Under the pieces are notes generated by a model. The model saw nothing but the letters and a program-made list of their open reading frames with translations, made no database searches and had not been told where the DNA came from. The position numbers were made by a program, and so were the translations under genes. From contig JASLDM010000023.1 in assembly GCA_030151565.1 (NCBI GenBank), positions 1 to 10,077 of the forward strand: a stretch of DNA of 10,077 nt, in the 5' to 3' direction. Positions 1-6,365 of this stretch are shown here, one piece after another. How positions within the stretch are numbered: the stretch's first letter is position 1; each line of letters starts with the position of its first letter. The stretch is from Flavobacterium sp. (GTDB lineage: Bacteria > Bacteroidota > Bacteroidia > Flavobacteriales > Flavobacteriaceae).

Positions 1-87
1 GACTTTTTGTACGCAAGAAAGTTTGACGCAAATACCGATGCGAACATCTTGAACTGGATAGACGCTCATTTACTCAACAAACACTAA
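1..87 (+). CDS. C-terminal end of a probable core-2/I-branching-type glycosyltransferase (5' partial)
   Basis: Frame 1 is open from the first base to a TAA at 85-87, giving 28 residues that begin DFLYARKFDANTD and end LLNKH. An (F/Y)ARKFD segment followed by a short acidic helix and the C-terminus is typical of the end of the catalytic domain in the core-2/I-branching beta-1,6-N-acetylglucosaminyltransferase and xylosyltransferase family (GT14). Such enzymes transfer a sugar from a nucleotide donor and in bacteria often act in polysaccharide or glycoprotein synthesis. Only the tail is visible, so catalytic residues cannot be checked and the family call rests on one motif. The gene ends 58 bp before the next plus-strand gene, close enough for possible cotranscription. 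An unrelated protein with a chance match remains possible. Confidence 0.5.
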   Translation, partial: DFLYARKFDANTDANILNWIDAHLLNKH

Positions 88-145
88 AATTAACTGTAAG
101 CAACTTGCTTGCATCAACAACAATACATTATTAATAGCTTATTTT

Positions 146-685
146 ATGAACCCTTTCGAACCCATTTTAGTTTCTGAATCGGCGTACAACAACTCGGATT
201 CTTACACCATTATTCAATCAAACATTACTGTTATTAACTTATTGCGCGAAGAAGGTGTTGATGAAAACGCACTACACCCAGATGCTTTGAGTAGCTATTG
301 TGTAGATTATTACTTTCAACAAGTAAAAGAAGGAGGCGTATCGTTATTTGTTTGGAATAGCAAATGGAATAACGACTTAAACGAACTTATTTTGGAAGGT
401 TTAGAACAAATGGGCGCTGAAGAACACCTGGCCTATTTTGAAAAGCAAATCCGCAGAATAAACGGATTTAGTAAAGTGAAGTTGAAAAAGTTTTTAGATC
501 AAAAATACGGTTCACTTCCAGAAATCTCTAAAACCATTGATGACGCAAGTTTTACCGCTATTGAAGAAAACCTGATCGAAATACACGCAGATTGGCTGCG
601 CAATCACCCAGATTTAAAAGTAGCCCCAATAGAGGAAATGTTTGCTATTTTAGAAACCTATTTAGATAAGAAACTCGATCGTTAA
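146..685 (+). CDS. DUF4375/DMP19-like acidic protein
   Basis: This is a cytoplasmic protein of 179 residues with no signal peptide and no membrane segment. Residues about 48-104 resemble the DUF4375 (DMP19-type) domain: a helix (YCVDYYFQQV, 51-60), then a GG turn at 63-64, aromatic residues and an NS pair (LFVWNSKW, 67-74), then a helix ending in GAEEHLAYF (90-98). The rest is predicted helical. The protein is strongly acidic, with about 31 Asp/Glu against 17 Lys/Arg by my count. DMP19 of Neisseria is described as a DNA-mimic protein that binds a transcription factor. Whether this flavobacterial homologue does anything similar is unknown, and most DUF4375 proteins have no assigned function. 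The ATG at 146 is the first in frame, in an AT-rich leader without a Shine-Dalgarno site. The gene follows the glycosyltransferase remnant and converges with the next gene, 39 bp apart. Confidence 0.6.
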   Translation: MNPFEPILVSESAYNNSDSYTIIQSNITVINLLREEGVDENALHPDALSSYCVDYYFQQVKEGGVSLFVWNSKWNNDLNELILEGLEQMGAEEHLAYFEKQIRRINGFSKVKLKKFLDQKYGSLPEISKTIDDASFTAIEENLIEIHADWLRNHPDLKVAPIEEMFAILETYLDKKLDR

Positions 686-724
686 ATCTGTTTCAACTTC
701 ACTGTTTATACTATAAAAGCGCTA

Positions 725-1435
725 CTAAAATTCCCATTTCGCTGCAAGCGTAGGGTTTACATAAGTAGCGTTTCCTATAAAGTTATTACTGATTTCTACT
801 TCCGATCCAACAGCAAATTGTTTGGTTACATTGTACCAAAATTGAGGTTCTGTAACCAGTACCATTTTCTTACCTTTTGCGCCTTCACCATATCCTCTGT
901 TTCTGTTTTCAGTCCATAAATCAACAAATCCTTTGATCGTCAATTTATCATTGAATACATTAACTCCCCAGTTTACAGTCCATTGTACGTCATTACTTCC
1001 TTTTTCAAAAGCATTGTACTTGTACACCAAATGCGTTCCAATTCGCACATCGTGGATCTTAGTTACATAAGAAGGTCCAACCAAATACGCGTTTGGAATA
1101 GAGAACCCAGAAGTATTAGCCCCTAAAGCAATCCCCCCATTAAACTCAATATGCGCCATAACAGGACTTTTCTCCCATTTGAAATCACGTGCAATTTCTA
1201 AATACGCCAATCCGATGTTTCCGTTTTTCTCACTAAAGTTTACATCCATAAACATAAAAGTAGATCCTAGTTTATCTTGTTTATACATTTCAAAAGTAGC
1301 TGTAAAAAAGTCTCTTTCAAAAGCATCTGTTCCGTGAATAGAACTACGAGGATCAAAGTGAAGTTGTAAATTCTGTGCTTTAGCACCAAAACAAAGCATT
1401 GAAAATGCAAGGGGTAGAAGTAATTTTTTAATCAT
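725..1435 (-). CDS. DUF5020 family outer-membrane/secreted protein
   Basis: The 236-residue product starts with a Sec signal peptide: MIKK, a hydrophobic stretch LLLPLAFSMLCF, then AKA-Q with probable cleavage after Ala20. The mature part alternates short aromatic-rich strands and turns. Examples are FFTATFEMYKQDKLGSTF (43-60), AYLEIARDFKW (77-87), EPQFWYNVTKQFAVGSEVEI (196-215) and the end NPTLAAKWEF. A terminal Phe is a common beta-barrel outer-membrane signal. Spacing and motifs fit the Bacteroidota DUF5020 family, distantly reminiscent of Tsx-like nucleoside channels. The function is not established; a small barrel or channel in the outer membrane is my inference. The gene has its own candidate -7 element 28 bp upstream of the ATG and lies just after the terminator of the upstream alpha-oxoamine synthase gene, so it is probably monocistronic. 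No terminator is visible in the 39 bp before the convergent gene. Confidence 0.75.
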   Translation of the reverse strand: MIKKLLLPLAFSMLCFGAKAQNLQLHFDPRSSIHGTDAFERDFFTATFEMYKQDKLGSTFMFMDVNFSEKNGNIGLAYLEIARDFKWEKSPVMAHIEFNGGIALGANTSGFSIPNAYLVGPSYVTKIHDVRIGTHLVYKYNAFEKGSNDVQWTVNWGVNVFNDKLTIKGFVDLWTENRNRGYGEGAKGKKMVLVTEPQFWYNVTKQFAVGSEVEISNNFIGNATYVNPTLAAKWEF

Positions 1436-1462
1436 GTTTTGTAAGTGTTTTTATTTAGAGCG

Positions 1463-1470
1463 CAAAAGTA
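1463..1470 (-). promoter_or_regulatory. Candidate -7 promoter element for the DUF5020 gene
   Basis: On the minus strand this reads TACTTTTG, an exact match to the Bacteroidota -7 consensus TAnnTTTG. It sits 28 bp upstream of the ATG, which would give a leader of about 20 nt. A TTTTG at 1500-1496 could be the -33 box, but the 25 bp spacing is longer than the usual 17-23, so only the -7 element is well supported. Confidence 0.45.
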
Positions 1471-1490
1471 ACTAAAAACAGCCTAGCAGA

Positions 1491-1528
1491 GAAAACAAAA
1501 AGGCCCTATTTTTTCAAATAGAGCCTTT
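1491..1528 (-). terminator. Rho-independent terminator of the alpha-oxoamine synthase gene
   Basis: The minus-strand RNA forms a 13-bp stem (arms 1528-1516 and 1511-1499) closed by a GAAA tetraloop at 1515-1512. It is followed by UUGUUUUC. One pair is G-U in this orientation but a C-A mismatch on the plus strand, which shows the structure is meant for minus-strand transcripts. It lies 23 bp downstream of the stop codon at 1551 and separates that gene from the DUF5020 gene. Confidence 0.85.
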
Positions 1529-1550
1529 AAAATATAGGGTTAAGAGACTA

Positions 1551-2816
1551 TTACTCGTTTGAAACGTCTACTGTTGTTTCAGCCGCTAATCTTTTATAAG
1601 TACCATTTTCAAGCTTCTCGCGAATTGCTTCATAAGCCGCTAAAGTTTCGTTGATATCTTCCATAGTATGTGTCGCTGTAGGAATCATTCTCAACAAGAT
1701 AATTCCCTTTGGAATTACTGGATACACAACAATTGACAAGAATACACCATAGTGCTCTCTCAAGTCATTTACCATCACCATTGCTTCTGGAATACTTCCT
1801 TCTAAGTATACAGGTGTCACACAAGTGTTTGTATCACCAATATTGAATCCTCTATCTTTTAATCCATTTTGCAATGCATTAACATTCTCCCAAAGTTTCG
1901 CTTTCAATGAAGGATTTGTACGTAACAAATCTAAACGTTTTAAAGCTCCTTTTACAAAGATCATTGGAAGTGATTTTGCAAACATTTGAGAACGTAGGTT
2001 GTATTTCAAATAATCAATAATATCTTGATCTGCAGCCACAAAAGCTCCAATACTAGCCATAGACTTAGCAAAAGTAGAGAAGTACACATCAATACCATCT
2101 TGACATCCTTGCTCCTCACCTGCTCCAGCTCCTGTAGCACCTAAAGTACCAAAACCGTGAGCATCATCAACTAATAATCTAAAGTTGTATTTTCCTTTTA
2201 AAGCTACAATTTCTTGCAATCTACCTTGCTGACCACGCATACCGAAAACTCCTTCTGTAATCACCAAAATACCTCCACCTGTAGTTTCAGCCATTTTAGT
2301 TGCACGCTCTAGGTTTTTCTCTAAACTTTCAATATCGTTGTGCTTGTAAGTAAAGCGTTTTCCCATATGCAAACGCACACCGTCAATAATACAAGCGTGA
2401 GAGTCTACATCATATACAATTACATCATTTTTAGTAACCAAAGCATCAATGATAGACACCATTCCTTGGTAACCAAAGTTCAATAAATAGGCAGCTTCTT
2501 TTTGTACAAAAGCAGCTAACTCCTCTTGTAATTGTTCGTGAGCTGTAGTATGTCCAGACATCATACGTGCACCCATTGGGTATGCCGCACCGTATTCTTG
2601 TGCTGCTTGCGCATCAGCCTCACGCACTTCTGGGTGATTTGATAAGCCTAAATAATCATTAATACTCCAGTTGATAATTTCTTTTCCGTGAAACATCATA
2701 CGATTCGACAAAGGTCCTTCTAACTTAGGAAATACATAATATCCTTCTGCTTGTGATGCCCATTTTCCTAATGGCCCTTTATTTTTTTGTATTCTGTCAA
2801 ATAAATCGTTTACCAT
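1551..2816 (-). CDS. PLP-dependent alpha-oxoamine synthase (serine palmitoyltransferase / cysteate acyltransferase / KBL-like)
   Basis: A fold-type I PLP enzyme of 421 residues from the alpha-oxoamine synthase family, which condenses an amino acid with an acyl thioester and releases CO2. Visible landmarks are NDYLGLSNHPEV (53-64), the PLP-stacking His140 in DSHACIIDG, the PLP-ring motif VDDAHGFGTLG (216-226, with Asp218 and His220), the Schiff-base lysine Lys251 in STFAKSMAS, and the substrate-carboxylate region LLRMIPTATHT with Arg376. The length is slightly above the usual 390-400 because of an N-terminal segment and a short acidic C-terminal tail. Family members include serine palmitoyltransferase, the cysteate acyltransferase of sulfonolipid (capnine) synthesis, glycine C-acetyltransferase and 8-amino-7-oxononanoate synthase. 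No biotin or threonine-degradation genes are nearby. Flavobacteria are better known for sulfonolipids than sphingolipids, so a lipid role with cysteate or serine is my preferred inference, but the substrate is unresolved. The gene is monocistronic: own promoter candidate, own terminator. Confidence 0.85.
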   Translation of the reverse strand: MVNDLFDRIQKNKGPLGKWASQAEGYYVFPKLEGPLSNRMMFHGKEIINWSINDYLGLSNHPEVREADAQAAQEYGAAYPMGARMMSGHTTAHEQLQEELAAFVQKEAAYLLNFGYQGMVSIIDALVTKNDVIVYDVDSHACIIDGVRLHMGKRFTYKHNDIESLEKNLERATKMAETTGGGILVITEGVFGMRGQQGRLQEIVALKGKYNFRLLVDDAHGFGTLGATGAGAGEEQGCQDGIDVYFSTFAKSMASIGAFVAADQDIIDYLKYNLRSQMFAKSLPMIFVKGALKRLDLLRTNPSLKAKLWENVNALQNGLKDRGFNIGDTNTCVTPVYLEGSIPEAMVMVNDLREHYGVFLSIVVYPVIPKGIILLRMIPTATHTMEDINETLAAYEAIREKLENGTYKRLAAETTVDVSNE

Positions 2817-2845
2817 AATATTTATAATGTTTAAAAAAACAATTG

Positions 2846-2853
2846 CAAAATTA
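2846..2853 (-). promoter_or_regulatory. Candidate -7 promoter element for the alpha-oxoamine synthase gene
   Basis: The minus strand reads TAATTTTG, matching TAnnTTTG exactly, 29 bp upstream of the ATG at 2816, for a leader of roughly 20-25 nt. No TTG -33 box is found at normal spacing; the nearest is about 31 bp away. AT-rich DNA gives such matches by chance, so this is tentative. Confidence 0.4.
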
Positions 2854-3011
2854 CTGATATTTTATATGCTTTCATAATATTTCTCAATCTATTTATGCTG
2901 TATAAACTTCATAATTCACAGCTGTCTCTCTTAATTCACTACACATACCATAATTTCATAATCAAGGGGTTTTATTATTCTCCTATTGCGATAAAACAAC
3001 TGTTTTAAAAC

Positions 3012-3041
3012 AAAAAAAACTTTCTCGTGAGAAAGTTTTTT
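3012..3041 (-). terminator. Rho-independent terminator after the 801-residue E1 gene
   Basis: A perfect 12-bp inverted repeat (3014-3025 and 3030-3041; core ACTTTCT/AGAAAGT) encloses a 4-nt loop. In minus-strand RNA an A-run leads into the stem and a U-run follows it. It begins 28 bp downstream of the stop codon at 3070. The structure is symmetrical enough to act on plus-strand transcripts too, but no plus-strand gene precedes it. Confidence 0.85.
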
Positions 3042-3069
3042 ATTGTTTTTACTTATTATAAATAGCTAT

Positions 3070-5475
3070 TTAGTACATCGTTGGGTAAGCCACTGGATCT
3101 ACTTCATTCATAATTTCATATACTTTTTCAAAAATATCTTCTGAAGAAGGTTTTGAGAAGTAATCTCCATCGGTACCATAAGCTGGTCTATGCGCTTTTG
3201 ATGTCAGCGTTTGTGGGTCGCTATCCAAATAACGATATCCTTTTTGGTTTTCAATTACTTGCTGAAGAATATAAGCAGATGCTCCACCTGGTACATCTTC
3301 ATCAACTACCAACAAGCGATTTGTTTTCTGTAAACTCTTCACAATATCGTGACTTCTATCAAATGGCAATAACGATTGTACGTCGATAATCTCAACATCA
3401 ATACCTACTTCCATCAATTCTTTAGCCGCTTGCTCAATCACTCTCAAGGTAGATCCGTAAGAAACAATCGTTAGGTCTTTACCTTCTTTTATCGTTTCTA
3501 CTTGTCCTAATGGTGTTTTGAAAGCACCTAAGTTATTAGGCATTTTCTCTTTCAAACGGTATCCGTTCAAACATTCAACCACCAATGCAGGTTCGTCAGA
3601 TTCCAACAACGTATTGTAAAAACCAGCCGCTTTAGTCATATCACGAGGAACCAAAACGTGCATTCCACGCAAAGCATTAATAATCATTCCCATTGGAGAA
3701 CCTGAATGCCAAATACCTTCTAAACGGTGTCCACGTGTACGAACGATTAATGGTGCTTTTTGACGACCCGATGTACGGTATTGAACCGTAGCCAAATCAT
3801 CACTCATAATTTGAATAGCATACAACAAGTAATCCAAGTATTGAATCTCTGCAATTGGTCTTAAACCACGCATAGCCATACCGATTCCTTGTCCTAAAAT
3901 AGTAGCTTCACGAATACCAACATCCGATACTCTAGAAACCCCAAACTTATCTTGCAACCCTTCCAACCCCTGATTCACGTCACCAATAGTTCCAGAATCT
4001 TCACCAAAAATCAAGACTCTTTTATCATTAGCCAAGATAACATCAAAGTTATCTCTTAAAACTACACGTGCATCCACTTCAGCAGCGTCAGCATCATATG
4101 TAGGTTCAACAGCCGCAACATTGGTAGCTACCTCATCTGACTCTGAATATAAATGCGAACTGAATTTAGGTTGTACCTTCTCAAAGTAAGTTTCAATAAA
4201 TTGAACAAGTGCCGCTTTTCCTGATTCTTTAATAACCATACGTAATACCTTACGCGCCACACTCAAAACCTCTTTGCGAATTGGTTCTTTTATAGCTGCT
4301 AAATCTGCAGCATATTTTTCAATAAATACTTTATTTGCACTCGTCGCTGCAACACTTTGTAAAAGGGCTACCAACTCCGCTTGTTCTGCTTTAATAGGAT
4401 TTACATACGCACTCCAAGCTGCTTTTTTACCGTCAAGAACTTGTTTTTTCAAATCCTTATCCAACGCATCCAACTCCTCAGCGGTTGCCAAGTTGTTATC
4501 TACAATCCATTGGCGCATTTGAAGAATACAATCTTTCTCTACTTCCCACTCCAAACGATCTTTAGATTTGTAACGCTCGTGCGATCCTGATGTAGAGTGT
4601 CCTTGAGGTTGTGTTAATTCTTGAACGTGAATCAAAACAGGCACGTGCTCCTCACGAGCAATCTTTGCTGCTTTTGCATACGTTTCAACCAATGAAGCAT
4701 AATCCCATCCTTTAACTCTGAGGATTTCATATCCATGACCTGCTTCATCTCTTTGGAATCCTTTTAAGATTTCCGAAATATTTTCTTTAGTAGTTTGGTA
4801 TTTCGCGTGTACAGAAATTCCGTATTGGTCGTCCCAAACACTCATTACCATAGGTACTTGTAAAACCCCTGCTGCATTGATTGTTTCAAAAAACAACCCT
4901 TCAGACGTAGAAGCATTTCCAATAGTTCCCCACGCAATTTCGTTACCATTTACAGAAAAGTTACCGTCTTTATCTGCGTCGTTAAATTCTCTATAATACT
5001 TAGATGCTTGAGCCAATCCTAACAAACGTGGCATTTGACCGGCTGTTGGAGAAATATCTGAACTTGAGTTTTTCTGAGCAGTAAGTTTTTTCCACTTTCC
5101 GTTTTCATCCAAACTGTGTGTTGCAAAGTGACCTCCCATTTGACGTCCTGCAGACATTGGATCAAAGTTCAAATCTGCGTGACCAAACAATCCTGCAAAA
5201 AACTGCTCAATAGTAAGCGCGCCAATTGCCATCATAAAAGTCTGATCGCGATAATATCCAGATCTAAAATCACCATCTTTAAAAGCTTTTGCTAAAGCCA
5301 GCTGTGGTACTTCTTTTCCATCACCAAAAATACCAAACTTCGCTTTTCCAGTAAGTACTTCCCTTCTACCCAACAAACTACACTCTCTACTGATGCGAGC
5401 AATTCTATAATCTTCTAATACCTCTTTTTTAAAATCCTCAAAAGAAAGAGGGGTTTTAATATCTTTTTGACTCAT
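3070..5475 (-). CDS. Fused E1 alpha/beta 2-oxo acid dehydrogenase, divergent long form
   Basis: This 801-residue cytoplasmic thiamine diphosphate enzyme has an E1-alpha-like half (about 1-355), a helical linker, and an E1-beta-like half (about 467-801). E1 decarboxylates a 2-oxo acid and passes the acyl group to the lipoyl domain of E2. Alpha-half landmarks are the TDP fold GNASTSEG (186-193), WDDQYGIS (214-221) and the active-site loop QGHSTSGSHERYK with His293. Beta-half landmarks are GEDSG (491-495), catalytic Glu523 in IREA, GLRPIAEIQYLDY (537-549) and HSGSPMG with His590. In the usual motif GDG/GEG...NN the acid and the second Asn bind Mg. Here they are Asn187 and Asp216 at the same 29-residue spacing, a reciprocal swap. 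Compared with the neighbouring 661-residue E1 it also has an insert near 160-180, with DADKDG, and about 80 extra linker residues. The substrate is unknown: branched-chain 2-oxo acids, pyruvate or 2-oxoglutarate are all possible. It is flanked by terminators, so probably transcribed alone. Confidence 0.85.
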   Translation of the reverse strand: MSQKDIKTPLSFEDFKKEVLEDYRIARISRECSLLGRREVLTGKAKFGIFGDGKEVPQLALAKAFKDGDFRSGYYRDQTFMMAIGALTIEQFFAGLFGHADLNFDPMSAGRQMGGHFATHSLDENGKWKKLTAQKNSSSDISPTAGQMPRLLGLAQASKYYREFNDADKDGNFSVNGNEIAWGTIGNASTSEGLFFETINAAGVLQVPMVMSVWDDQYGISVHAKYQTTKENISEILKGFQRDEAGHGYEILRVKGWDYASLVETYAKAAKIAREEHVPVLIHVQELTQPQGHSTSGSHERYKSKDRLEWEVEKDCILQMRQWIVDNNLATAEELDALDKDLKKQVLDGKKAAWSAYVNPIKAEQAELVALLQSVAATSANKVFIEKYAADLAAIKEPIRKEVLSVARKVLRMVIKESGKAALVQFIETYFEKVQPKFSSHLYSESDEVATNVAAVEPTYDADAAEVDARVVLRDNFDVILANDKRVLIFGEDSGTIGDVNQGLEGLQDKFGVSRVSDVGIREATILGQGIGMAMRGLRPIAEIQYLDYLLYAIQIMSDDLATVQYRTSGRQKAPLIVRTRGHRLEGIWHSGSPMGMIINALRGMHVLVPRDMTKAAGFYNTLLESDEPALVVECLNGYRLKEKMPNNLGAFKTPLGQVETIKEGKDLTIVSYGSTLRVIEQAAKELMEVGIDVEIIDVQSLLPFDRSHDIVKSLQKTNRLLVVDEDVPGGASAYILQQVIENQKGYRYLDSDPQTLTSKAHRPAYGTDGDYFSKPSSEDIFEKVYEIMNEVDPVAYPTMY

Positions 5476-5566
5476 AGTATATCTAAAGTAAAATATTCAC
5501 AATTTACAGGTTACGAATATAGTACAATCCTCTTAAAAAAGCTAATATTTTATATTGAGTTATAAA

Positions 5567-5606
5567 CAAAAAAAAGAGCTGTAATTTACATATCACAACT
5601 CTTTTT
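5567..5606 (-). terminator. Rho-independent terminator of the E1-purC-nitroreductase operon
   Basis: Minus-strand RNA folds into a 15-bp stem (arms 5606-5592 and 5585-5571) with a 6-nt loop AUGUAA. It opens with AAAAAGAG, closes with CUCUUUUU, and is followed by UUUG. Two pairs are G-U in this orientation and mismatched in the other, so it serves minus-strand transcripts. It lies about 120 bp after the nitroreductase stop codon and 90 bp before the start of the 801-residue E1 gene, separating the two transcription units. Confidence 0.8.
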
Positions 5607-5724
5607 ATTCATTTTATAAGAATATCGGAATTTTTAAAGCAAAAAAACCAATATCATTACGAAATACGCAACCCCTCAATTTGTTTACTTGAGAGATTAG
5701 CATCGCAATTCGAATACTTTTATT

Positions 5725-6363
5725 CTATTTTGACTCCTTTACTATCAAAAGTTCATCCAAAGGCAATCTCACTTTCTTTAAAGGCGCCAACCAATCATTC
5801 TCATCATCTCTATATCCTAAAGCTAAAAGGGTTACACTGCGCAAACCTTCTTGCTCCAAACCTAAAAAAGCATCTAATTGATCGTTGTGAAACCCTTCCA
5901 TTGGAGAAGCATCTACCTTCAATTCAGCTGCTGCACCAATTGCCAATCCAAAAGCAATATACGCCTGGCGCGCTGCGTGCTGAAACTGTGCTTCTGGAGA
6001 AAGCGCTTGCATAGCCCCCAATACAGATCCTTTATAAGCGTCCATCTCACCTTTTGGCAATTCACGAACCGTTTCCATATGATCAAAAACACGGTTTAAA
6101 CGCGCTTCTGTATACGAATCCCAAGCAGCAAAAACCAACAAATGAGAACATTCCACCACCTGAGCTTGATTCATTGCAATTGGCAACAATTGCTTTTTAA
6201 GTTCAGGATCTTGAATCAAGATCATCTTAAACGGCTGTAATCCAGATGACGTTGGAGCCATTCTTGCCGTTTCAATAATCTGATTTATCGCTGCATCAGG
6301 TACCGATTGCCCATTCATACGTTTGGTTGCGTGACGCCAATGCATACTCTTTAATAATTCCAT
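5725..6363 (-). CDS. Nitroreductase-family FMN oxidoreductase (NAD(P)H-dependent)
   Basis: The 212-residue product fits the nitroreductase fold of NfsB/FMN reductase-type enzymes, which are homodimeric cytoplasmic flavoproteins reducing quinones, nitro compounds or flavins with NAD(P)H. The N-terminal FMN-phosphate motif is RHATKRM (10-16). It is followed by the conserved ETARMAPTSSGLQPFK (31-46), where APTSSGLQP contacts FMN. A helix AYIAFGLAIGAAAEL (134-148) leads to the second FMN segment SPMEGFHNDQL (153-163). The family end is VTLLALGYRDDEND followed by a KKVRLPLDELL C-terminus. Length is normal. The start ATG lies 2 bp after the purC stop, indicating translational coupling or at least cotranscription. 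There is no obvious biochemical link to purine synthesis. The physiological substrate cannot be told from sequence. Confidence 0.88.
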   Translation of the reverse strand: MELLKSMHWRHATKRMNGQSVPDAAINQIIETARMAPTSSGLQPFKMILIQDPELKKQLLPIAMNQAQVVECSHLLVFAAWDSYTEARLNRVFDHMETVRELPKGEMDAYKGSVLGAMQALSPEAQFQHAARQAYIAFGLAIGAAAELKVDASPMEGFHNDQLDAFLGLEQEGLRSVTLLALGYRDDENDWLAPLKKVRLPLDELLIVKESK

Positions 6364-6365
6364 CT

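Noticed and set aside
98..110. Short palindrome AAGCAACTTGCTT after the partial glycosyltransferase gene
   Set aside because: The stem is only 5 bp with a 3-nt loop and no T-run follows, so it is not a convincing terminator.
686..724. Possible bidirectional terminator between the convergent genes
   Set aside because: Only AGCGCT and an AT-rich stretch are present. No stem of useful length forms.
3153..3389. Plus-strand open frame of 78 codons inside the 801-residue E1 gene
   Set aside because: It is antisense to a well-supported gene and has no domain. Similar frames at 4274-4522, 4381-4590, 5730-6099, 6327-6941, 7681-8058 and 8257-8535 were rejected for the same reason.
4827..4917. Inactive or pseudoenzyme status for the long E1 because GDG and NN are missing
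   Set aside because: The frame is intact over 801 codons, catalytic Glu and His residues are kept, and the two changed positions compensate each other. Loss of function is not the simplest reading.
5476..5566. Promoter of the 801-residue E1 gene
   Set aside because: Only imperfect matches such as TATATTCG and TAAATTGTG occur on the minus strand and no -33 box is at proper spacing, so no site is called.
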